From: Microbispora corallina
GTDB taxonomy: Bacteria; Actinomycetota; Actinomycetes; Streptosporangiales; Streptosporangiaceae
DNA: 64,000 bases
Assembly (NCBI RefSeq): GCF_016863035.1
Contig: NZ_BOOC01000013.1
Span: forward strand, 62,001-126,000
Direction of reading: 5' to 3'
The notes beneath the pieces were generated by a model. The model was not told the origin of the DNA, searched no databases, and saw only the letters and a list, made by a program, of their open reading frames with translations. Shown here one piece after another: positions 1 to 6,279 of the stretch. Positions within the stretch are counted from its first letter, which is position 1; every line of letters begins with the position of its first letter. The position numbers were made by a program, and so were the translations under genes.

Positions 1-52
1 CGCCTACGAACGGGTGCTGTCGGCCCGCCAGCTGGAGAGGAGCGCCTCCTGA
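1..52 (+). CDS. 3' end of an upstream gene, unidentified
   Basis: An open frame enters from the left edge (first full codon at base 2) and ends at a TGA at 50-52. Only about 16 residues are visible, ending LERSAS, so no family can be assigned. Coding is inferred from the G/C-rich third positions and from the next gene beginning 28 bases downstream on the same strand. Given the GT9 gene that follows, another glycosyltransferase or sugar enzyme is plausible but unproven. Confidence 0.4.
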   Translation, partial: AYERVLSARQLERSAS

Positions 53-80
53 TGCGACACGCCCGACGCGGGGAGCGCTC

Positions 81-974
81 ATGGCGGTGACGGCGCTCGT
101 CCTCCGCTCCCATGGCATGGAGGGCCTGCTCACGGCCGTGCCCGCGCTGCGCGGCCTGCGGCGCGGAGGGCTGCGGGTCGTGCTCGCCTGCCCGCCCGAG
201 CTGAGCGAGCTCGCGGCGCTGACCGGGGCCGTGGACCGGCTGCTGCCGGCCCGCGGCCTCACGCCGCTCGCCTGGCCGGGACCGGGGGAGGACGAGGCCC
301 TCCACCCGCTCCTGCCGGAGATCGCGGTGAATCTGCACGGCCGGGGGCCGCAGAGCCACCGCGTCCTGCTGGACCTCGGGCCGCGCCGCCTGTGGGCGTA
401 CGCGCACGAGGCGGTCCCGCGCGTCGCCGGCCCGCGGTGGGACCCGTCCGAGCCCGGCGTGCAGCGGTGGTGCCGCCTCGTCCAGTGGTACGGCGTGCCG
501 GCCGACCCGGACGACCTGCGGCTGCCCACCCCGATGGTGGCGAGCCCGGCGCCCGGGGCGGTCGTCATCCATCCCGGGGCCGGCGAGACCACTCTGCGCT
601 GGCCACCCGACCGCTTCGCGACGGTCGCCAGGACGCTGGCGGACGAGGGCCTGCCGGTCGTCGTCACGGGCAGCCGGCGGGAGCGGCCGATGGCGCTGCT
701 GGTCGCCACACGGGCCGTGCTCCCGCCGCAGATCGTGCTGGCCGGCCGGACGTCACTGCGCGAGCTGTGCGCGCTGGTGGCGGGGGCGCGACTGGTGATC
801 GGCGCCGACCCGGGCATGGCCCGGCTCGCCATGTCGTACGGCACTCCGTCGGTCACCGTGTCGGCGCCGGACGGGCGGCGGCACCGGCTGCTCCATGAGA
901 CCCCGGGCGGCGGGCTCCCGGCGGACGACGTCATCCGGGCCGCCTTCGCCGCCCTCGGCGCCGGCGTCCGCTGA
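81..974 (+). CDS. GT9-family (heptosyltransferase-like) glycosyltransferase
   Basis: A 297-residue protein resembling family 9 glycosyltransferases, which use ADP-heptose or related nucleotide sugars. Near residue 155 it has a VVIHPGAG segment followed by RWPPDRFATVA, the usual start of the C-terminal Rossmann half, then VVTGSRRE and a GADPGMARLA segment where the family normally has 'xNDTGPMHLA'. The N-terminal half (LRSHGMEGLLTAVPALRGL) matches the 'xGDxLLxxPal' nucleotide-sugar fold but lacks the usual Gly-Asp pair. ATG at 81 follows a GGGGAG ribosome site with 5-base spacing. It lies close downstream of the truncated gene and near a second GT9 gene and hldE. The real acceptor and donor are unknown; heptose is an inference from context. 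Confidence 0.8.
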   Translation: MAVTALVLRSHGMEGLLTAVPALRGLRRGGLRVVLACPPELSELAALTGAVDRLLPARGLTPLAWPGPGEDEALHPLLPEIAVNLHGRGPQSHRVLLDLGPRRLWAYAHEAVPRVAGPRWDPSEPGVQRWCRLVQWYGVPADPDDLRLPTPMVASPAPGAVVIHPGAGETTLRWPPDRFATVARTLADEGLPVVVTGSRRERPMALLVATRAVLPPQIVLAGRTSLRELCALVAGARLVIGADPGMARLAMSYGTPSVTVSAPDGRRHRLLHETPGGGLPADDVIRAAFAALGAGVR

Positions 975-1028
975 CCGCGTCCCCGCCGTCGTGTCACTGC
1001 CGGCCGGCGAGCGGCGCCGTCGTGGCTC

Positions 1029-2177
1029 CTACCGGCCGCGAGCGGTGTGCCCGGACGCCTTCCGGCCCGACGCCCGGCGGCTCGGGGCCTTCCGCCTGGG
1101 CCGCTTCGCCGCCTGCCCGGCCTCCTGCGGCGCGGCGCGGCGCCGGGGCGGACGGGCCCGCCGGCCCGGACCGGACGACGCGCGGCGGAGCAGGTCGATG
1201 ACGGCCCGCTCGACCGGACCGTGCGTGGCCAGCCCGCCCGGGCCGTCCTCGCCGAGCCGCTCCAGCGGGATCGTCCTGCCCTTCTCGTACAGCTCGATCA
1301 CCCGGGGGTCGACGTACGAGGCGCGGGCGACGGCGGGCGTGTTGCCGAGGTATTCGGAGACCTCCCGCATGACCCTCGCCACGGCCCTCTTGCGCCCGGC
1401 CGCGCTGCTGACCGGCCGGCTCACCGCGAGCCCCACGGCGGCCAGGACGGTCGCGTGCCACGTGCGGAAGTCCTTGGCGGACACCTCGGTGCCCACGACC
1501 TCCTTGAGGTAGGCGTTGATGTCCGAGCTGCGCACGTCGACCCAGCCGCGGTCGCCGCGGTAGCGCAGCAGCTCGCCCCTCCGGCCGGAGGTCAGAGCGG
1601 TGAGCACGGAGCACACGTCGCTGTCGGACAGCACCAGCTCCCGCTCCTTGCGGCCCTTCGCGAGGTAGCGGCACACGACCTCGCCGTTCCGGCATCTGAC
1701 GTGGGAGGTGCGCAGGGTGGCCAGGCCGTAGGAGTCGGTGTACTCCTCGCCGCCCACCCGGAAGAAGCCGATGTCGAGCATGCGGGCGGCCGTGGCGAGC
1801 ACCCGCTCCCGGCTGAGCTCGTCGCCTTTCAGGTCCTCGGCGACCCGCTCCCGGAACTCCGGCAGCCGCTCGGCCAGCTCCAGCACGTGATCGAACTTGG
1901 CCTGGTCCTGCTGCCGCCGCCACAGGTCGTGGTAGCGGTACTGGCGGCGGCCGGCCGAGTCGGTGCCCACGGCCTGCAGGTGGCCGTCGGGAGACCCGCA
2001 GATCCACACGTCCGTCCAGGCCGGCGGGATCGCGAGCGACCGGATCCGGCGCAGGGTGACCGGGTCCTTGACCGGCCGCCCGGAGGCCCAGGTGTAGCTG
2101 AAGCCGCGCCCGCGCCGCAGGCGCCGGATCCCCGGCTCGTTCGGGTCGCTGGCGCGCAGCGTCTCCACGTCGGTCAT
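1029..2177 (-). CDS. DNA topoisomerase IB (poxvirus-like)
   Basis: A 382-residue protein of the bacterial/poxviral type IB topoisomerase family, which relaxes DNA through a 3'-phosphotyrosyl intermediate. Visible features in order: N-terminal DNA-clamp domain (residues 15-80, including IPPAWTDVWIC), then the catalytic domain with Arg140 (DIGFFRVGGEEY), Lys174 (YLAKGRK), Arg238 and His241 (KDFRTWHAT) and the tyrosine nucleophile Tyr288 (ARASYVDPRVIELYE). Residues 327-382 form an Arg/Lys/Pro-rich tail longer than in the minimal enzymes, probably a DNA-binding extension of the kind actinobacterial topoisomerases carry. Its ATG overlaps the stop codon of the upstream GT9 gene by four bases, so the two are translationally coupled. 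The family call is secure; why it sits with a glycosyltransferase is not obvious. Confidence 0.93.
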   Translation of the reverse strand: MTDVETLRASDPNEPGIRRLRRGRGFSYTWASGRPVKDPVTLRRIRSLAIPPAWTDVWICGSPDGHLQAVGTDSAGRRQYRYHDLWRRQQDQAKFDHVLELAERLPEFRERVAEDLKGDELSRERVLATAARMLDIGFFRVGGEEYTDSYGLATLRTSHVRCRNGEVVCRYLAKGRKERELVLSDSDVCSVLTALTSGRRGELLRYRGDRGWVDVRSSDINAYLKEVVGTEVSAKDFRTWHATVLAAVGLAVSRPVSSAAGRKRAVARVMREVSEYLGNTPAVARASYVDPRVIELYEKGRTIPLERLGEDGPGGLATHGPVERAVIDLLRRASSGPGRRARPPRRRAAPQEAGQAAKRPRRKAPSRRASGRKASGHTARGR

Positions 2178-3226
2178 CGGAGCAGGTCCACGGCCTGTTC
2201 GAGCACGTCGTCCACGGTCACGTCCCCTACCCAGGAAACGTCGTCATGCCCGCAGTCCCGCATGCCGAACGTCGTGCCGTCCGAGCCGCAGACCGGGCAG
2301 TGGGGCGTCCAGGAGACGAGCGGCCGGTGGATGCCCCGGGTGAGCGGCCCCCAGTTGACGAGGTTTCCGCACCAGTAGACGGCGACGGTGGGCGTGCCGG
2401 TCGCCGCCGCGAGGTGGCGCGGCCCGGTGTCGTTGGCCACGAGCAGGTCGCACGCGGCGTACAGCGCGGTGAGCCCGCCGAGGGACAGCTGCCCGACCAC
2501 GGGCCGGGCCGGCCGGGTCATGGTCGCGACCACCTTCTCGACGACGTCGCGCTCGTCCTCGGTCCCGGTGACCACCACGGGCCGGTCGAGCCGGTCGGCG
2601 ACCTCCGCGAACCGCTCCGGCGGCCACCGCCTGCGAGGGTCCCCGGCTCCGGGGTGGACGGCGACGAGCCCGCGCGGCAGCCGTCCGAGGGTCTTCCTGA
2701 GCTCGGCCCAGTCCTCCCTGATCACCGCGACCTTCGGCTCGATGTCGGTCGTGGCGGCCCCCAGCAGCCCGGCCACCTCGAGGTAGCGCAGGGTCTCGTG
2801 CTGGTAGTAGACGTACGGCACCCAGCGGTCGAGCGGCGCGGCGTCGGGGGTGCGCAGGCCCGCGGTGAGCCGGGCGCCGAGGCTGCGGATGAACGGGTTG
2901 GAGTTGCGGCCGCCGCCGTGCATCTGGACGGCCAGGTCGAAGCGGCGCCCGCGCAGGTCCTCGTACAGCGTCTCGGGGGCGGCGGAGCCGTCCGGCGGGG
3001 AGGACACGCCCGCTATGGGCGGCAGGGCCACCACCTCGTCGACCGGGCCGGGCCGGTTCCGCAGGAACCTGACGTGCCACTCGCGTCCGAGCAGGGTGAG
3101 CTTCGCGGCGGGGTAGGCCCTCTTCAGCGCCTCCATCGCCGGCAGGGCGAGCAGCAGGTCGCCGAGAGCGTTGGCCCTCAACACGGCGATCCGCTCGACC
3201 CCCTCGACGAGGAGCGCGGTGGTCAT
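2174..3226 (-). CDS. GT9-family (ADP-heptose type) glycosyltransferase
   Basis: About 350 residues from the ATG at 3226. It shows the canonical GT9 signature: LRANALGDLLLALPAMEAL at the N terminus, LVAVHPGAG followed by RRRWPPERFAEVA mid-protein, and LLVANDTGPRHLAAATGTP with the Asn-Asp-Thr-Gly-Pro motif near the C terminus. Family members transfer heptose from ADP-heptose in Gram-negatives; the actinobacterial acceptor is unknown. The C-terminal part has three closely placed cysteines (HCPVCG and DCGH), an unusual local metal- or disulfide-type cluster. An in-frame GTG at 3322 with an AGGGGG ribosome site would add 32 basic residues; I prefer 3226 because the family N terminus begins right after it. 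Followed by a coupled topoisomerase IB gene. Transcribed divergently from hldE. Confidence 0.88.
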   Translation of the reverse strand: MTTALLVEGVERIAVLRANALGDLLLALPAMEALKRAYPAAKLTLLGREWHVRFLRNRPGPVDEVVALPPIAGVSSPPDGSAAPETLYEDLRGRRFDLAVQMHGGGRNSNPFIRSLGARLTAGLRTPDAAPLDRWVPYVYYQHETLRYLEVAGLLGAATTDIEPKVAVIREDWAELRKTLGRLPRGLVAVHPGAGDPRRRWPPERFAEVADRLDRPVVVTGTEDERDVVEKVVATMTRPARPVVGQLSLGGLTALYAACDLLVANDTGPRHLAAATGTPTVAVYWCGNLVNWGPLTRGIHRPLVSWTPHCPVCGSDGTTFGMRDCGHDDVSWVGDVTVDDVLEQAVDLLR

Positions 3227-3339
3227 GGGCACGAGCCGTCTCCGCGTCCTCGCTTCGTCGTCACGCCCATCGGCAACCCCCTGTCGTCGTCGCGGGTCCG
3301 GCTCCCACCGGGCCACGTTCACGCGGAGCGACCCCCTGG

Positions 3340-3364
3340 CTACCCTCTCACGCGCCGCCCAAAC
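3340..3364 (-). promoter_or_regulatory. Stress-sigma-type promoter for GT9/topoisomerase operon
   Basis: On the minus strand GTTT (3364-3361) and GGGTAG (3345-3340) are separated by exactly 15 bases, matching the actinobacterial SigB/SigF consensus GTTT-N14-17-GGGTA. A transcript would start near 3333. The match and spacing are read from sequence; use by a stress sigma factor is inference. Confidence 0.6.
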
Positions 3365-3391
3365 CGACCGACGGTGCTGGTCGCGCCCCTT

Positions 3392-3416
3392 GTTTCTCCT
3401 GCGGCAGCGGGGGTAG
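3392..3416 (+). promoter_or_regulatory. Stress-sigma-type promoter for hldE operon
   Basis: GTTT at 3392-3395 and GGGTAG at 3411-3416 with a 15-base spacer, the same elements and spacing as the divergent promoter at 3340-3364. The -10 ends ten bases before the hldE ATG, so the message would be leaderless or nearly so, consistent with the lack of a clear ribosome site before that ATG. Confidence 0.6.
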
Positions 3417-3426
3417 CCGCCCAGGT

Positions 3427-4872
3427 ATGACGGAAGAGACGCTCAACCGTTTCGGTGATGTCACTGCCGTCGTCGTCGGGGACGTGATGCTCGACTCGTG
3501 GCTGCGGGGTCGCAGTAGGCGGATGGCGCAGGAGGCCCCCGTACCCGTGGTCACCGTCGAGCAGACCGAGGAGCAGCCCGGTGGCGCGGCCAACACGGCG
3601 GCGAACCTGGCCGCCCTCGGCGCCCGCGTCCACATGGTGGGCGTGACCGGGGCGGATTCCGCCGGGGCCACTCTGACCGCCGCCCTCGGGCGGCTCGGCA
3701 TCGACGGGCTGATCACGGTCCGCGGCCGGCGCACCGCGGTCAAGCGGCGCGTCCTGACGGACGGCCAGATCGTGGCCCGGTACGACGAGGAGGACGACGC
3801 TCCCCTGCCGGAGGCGGCGGAGCGCGAGCTGATCGACCGGATCGCCCGCCTGGCCGCGGCCGCCGACGTCATCGTGGCCTGCGACTACGCGGGCGGCGTC
3901 TGCACCCCCGCCGTACGGCGGGCCCTGTGCGACCTGAGCGCCGGGCGCGGCGACGGCTCCCGCGGCGCCCCGATGCTGATCGTGGACGCCCACGACGTGG
4001 GCCCCTGGCGGGACTGCCTGCCGAAGGCCGTGCTGCCCAACTACGCCGAGGTCCAGCGGCTGCTCGGCGAGACGGGCGACCACGACCGCATCGGCTTCCT
4101 GACCTCGCGATCGGCACGGCTGCTCGAGGCCACGTGCGCCGAGCTCGTGGTGACCACCCTCGACGGGCAGGGCACCCTGCTCCACCGCCGGGGACGCGAG
4201 CCCCACCGGACCCACGCGACGCCGGTGTCCGACGCGATGAGCATCGGCGCGGGCGACACCTTCACCGCCGCGTTCGCGCTGAGCCTGGCCGCCGGCGCGC
4301 CCCCGGAGGAGGCCGCGGACGTCGCCCAGGCCGCCGCGGGCGTGGTCGTCCGCCGTCCGGGGACGGGCGTCTGCACGAGCGAGGACCTGCAGCAGGCGCT
4401 GCGGCCCGACGCCGCCCTGCCGTACGACCGGCTGGCGGCGTTCGTCGAGCGCCACCGGCGGGAGGGCAGGCGGATCGTCTTCACCAACGGCTGCTTCGAC
4501 GTCCTGCACCGCGGCCACGTCGCGTGCCTGGAGGAGGCGGCCAGGCTCGGCGACGTGCTGATCGTCGCCGTCAACAGCGACGCCGGGGTGGCCCGGCTCA
4601 AGGGACCGGAGCGTCCCATCAACCGGTGCGAGGACCGGGTGGCCGTGCTCGCGGCGCTGGGCTGCGTCGACCACATCGCCGTGTTCGACGAGGACAGCCC
4701 GGTGGAGCTGCTGCGGCTGGTGTGCCCGGACGTGTACGTCAAGGGTGGCGACTACCACCCCGACCTGCTGCCGGAGGCGGATCTCGTCAGGGAGCTGGGC
4801 GGCGAGGTGCGGGTGCTGGGATACGTGCCGGACCGGTCCACGACCGCGATAGTCAACCGGATACGAGGGTAG
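3427..4872 (+). CDS. hldE: Bifunctional heptose-7-phosphate kinase / heptose-1-phosphate adenylyltransferase (HldE type)
   Basis: A 481-residue fusion with both HldE halves. Residues 1-320 are a PfkB/ribokinase-fold kinase: GDVMLDSW, QEAPVPVV, PGGAANTAANLA (51-62), and the catalytic GAGDTF at 274-279 with Asp277. Residues 345-481 are a cytidylyltransferase-fold domain with TNGCFDVLHRGH (353-364) and VNSD, then YVKGGDY and a DRSTTAIVNRI tail. In Gram-negatives HldE phosphorylates D-glycero-D-manno-heptose 7-phosphate at C1 and later adenylylates the 1-phosphate, giving ADP-heptose for LPS. A Gram-positive organism has no LPS, so the product probably feeds the neighbouring GT9 enzymes or a special glycoconjugate. 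The partners GmhA and GmhB are not seen here and may lie to the left. First gene of a plus-strand operon. Confidence 0.92.
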   Translation: MTEETLNRFGDVTAVVVGDVMLDSWLRGRSRRMAQEAPVPVVTVEQTEEQPGGAANTAANLAALGARVHMVGVTGADSAGATLTAALGRLGIDGLITVRGRRTAVKRRVLTDGQIVARYDEEDDAPLPEAAERELIDRIARLAAAADVIVACDYAGGVCTPAVRRALCDLSAGRGDGSRGAPMLIVDAHDVGPWRDCLPKAVLPNYAEVQRLLGETGDHDRIGFLTSRSARLLEATCAELVVTTLDGQGTLLHRRGREPHRTHATPVSDAMSIGAGDTFTAAFALSLAAGAPPEEAADVAQAAAGVVVRRPGTGVCTSEDLQQALRPDAALPYDRLAAFVERHRREGRRIVFTNGCFDVLHRGHVACLEEAARLGDVLIVAVNSDAGVARLKGPERPINRCEDRVAVLAALGCVDHIAVFDEDSPVELLRLVCPDVYVKGGDYHPDLLPEADLVRELGGEVRVLGYVPDRSTTAIVNRIRG

Positions 4873-4882
4873 GGGGCGCCTC

Positions 4883-5131
4883 ATGACTGAGGAACAACGA
4901 TCGCCGACGGGCAAGCCGATGGTGCCGGCGACGCCGGTGGATGTGATCCGCATCCGCATCGCGTCGTTCGTACTGGTCTTCTGTGTGGCCGTGGGCGTGC
5001 TGTCGGCCGTGGCCCGCCTGTGGTGGCTGACCGCGATCGTCGGGATCGTCGTTGTGATCACCGCCCTGTTCATGGCGTTCGCCGTACGGCGGCAGCGCTC
5101 GCTGGGCGGCGGTCCGGAATCGAGAGGATGA
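4883..5131 (+). CDS. Small two-span membrane protein, function unknown
   Basis: An 82-residue protein starting ten bases after hldE and ending four bases before the SDR gene, so clearly in the operon. A polar N terminus of about 22 residues is followed by two hydrophobic segments (about 25-45 and 50-68) separated by a short turn with two Trp residues (RLWWLTA), then a basic tail (RRQRS). No catalytic motif is visible. Small proteins of this kind are common in actinobacteria; an anchoring or stress role is possible but I do not assign one. Confidence 0.75.
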   Translation: MTEEQRSPTGKPMVPATPVDVIRIRIASFVLVFCVAVGVLSAVARLWWLTAIVGIVVVITALFMAFAVRRQRSLGGGPESRG

Positions 5132-5135
5132 CGAG

Positions 5136-6134
5136 GTGAGCCTGACTGACAAGGTCGTGGTGGTGACCGGGGCGAGCGGCGGGGTGGGACGCGCCGTCGT
5201 CCGCCAGCTCGGGAGCGAGGGCGCGCGGGTCGCGCTCATCGCGCGCGGTGAGGCCGGCCTGGCCGGAGCGGCCGTGGACGTGGGCGTCGAGGGCGGGACG
5301 GCCAAGGTCTTCGCCGCGGACGTCGCCGACTACGACCAGGTGCGGCAGGCCGCCCAGCAGGTCGAGGCCGAGATCGGCCCGATCGACGTGTGGATCAACA
5401 TCGCCTTCACGACGGTCTTCGCGCCGTTCATGGAGATCACCCCCGAGGAGTACGAGCGGACCACCCGGGTGACGTACCTGGGGTACGTCTGGGGCACCCG
5501 CGTCGCGCTGGAGATGATGAAGCAGCGCGACCGCGGCGTGATCGTGCAGGCCGGCTCCGCCCTGGCCTACCGGTCGATCCCGCTGCAGTCGGCGTACTGC
5601 GGGGCCAAGCACGCGATCAGCGGCTTCACCGAGGCCGTGCGGACCGAGCTGCTCGCCGAGGACTCCGGAATCAAGATCACCATGGTTCAGCTTCCGGCGC
5701 TCAACACCCCGCAGTTCGACTGGGGCCTGAACCGGATGCGGCGCCACCCCCAGCCGGTGCCGCCCATCTACCAGCCGGAGGTGGCCGCCCGGGCGCTGGT
5801 CTTCGCGGCCGCGCACCCGGAGCGCAAGGAGTACTGGGTCGGCGCCACGACGGCCGCGACCATCATGGCGCAGCGCGTCGCGCCGGCCCTGCTCGACCGC
5901 TACCTGGCCAGGAGCGGCGTGAAGTCGCAGCTCGACGACGACAAGGCGCCCACGGGGGTGTCCAACCTGTGGGAGCCGGCCGACCGCGACCACGACTACG
6001 GCGCCCACGGCAGCTTCGACGACCGGTCGCACGGGCGCAGCCTCCAGCTGTGGCTCTCGCAGCACCGGCGGCTGGTGACGGTCGCGGGGCTGGGGCTGGC
6101 CGCCGCGGCGGGGCTGGGCCTGCGCCGCCGATGA
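5136..6134 (+). CDS. SDR-family oxidoreductase with C-terminal membrane anchor
   Basis: A 332-residue short-chain dehydrogenase. TGASGGVG at residues 11-18 is the Rossmann dinucleotide motif, WINIAF stands where most SDRs have NNAG, and Ser with Y-C-G-A-K (SAYCGAKHA) gives the catalytic Ser-Tyr-Lys set. The protein is about 80 residues longer than a basic SDR: the extra C-terminal part ends in a hydrophobic run (VTVAGLGLAAAAGLGL) flanked by arginines, probably a tail anchor. The GTG at 5136 is preceded by a good GAGAGGA site. Third gene of the hldE operon. Substrate unknown. Confidence 0.87.
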   Translation: MSLTDKVVVVTGASGGVGRAVVRQLGSEGARVALIARGEAGLAGAAVDVGVEGGTAKVFAADVADYDQVRQAAQQVEAEIGPIDVWINIAFTTVFAPFMEITPEEYERTTRVTYLGYVWGTRVALEMMKQRDRGVIVQAGSALAYRSIPLQSAYCGAKHAISGFTEAVRTELLAEDSGIKITMVQLPALNTPQFDWGLNRMRRHPQPVPPIYQPEVAARALVFAAAHPERKEYWVGATTAATIMAQRVAPALLDRYLARSGVKSQLDDDKAPTGVSNLWEPADRDHDYGAHGSFDDRSHGRSLQLWLSQHRRLVTVAGLGLAAAAGLGLRRR

Positions 6135-6147
6135 CGCCCGAGACACC

Positions 6148-6258
6148 GGCGAGCGCGACGTAGCGCGCCTCTATCGCCGCTGACCCCGAGCCCGACACAT
6201 GGGGCCTCGTACGCCGGCGACGACGAGCGCGACATACCGGGCCTTTGCCGCGATATGA
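6148..6258 (+). repeat. Imperfect direct repeat in transketolase leader
   Basis: Two related blocks of about 36 bases begin at 6148 and 6222. Both open with G-G/A-CGAGCGCGAC and end with a pyrimidine-rich stretch and TGA. They are spaced about 74 bases apart in the otherwise empty interval before the transketolase gene. Origin could be a short tandem duplication; function unknown. Confidence 0.4.
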
Positions 6259-6279
6259 ATCACCCGCGCGGGGTAGTCG

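Noticed and set aside
4867-4873. A further GGGTAG box at the end of hldE as a stress promoter
   Set aside because: It coincides with the hldE stop codon (GGG TAG) and the expected GTTT at the right distance is absent.
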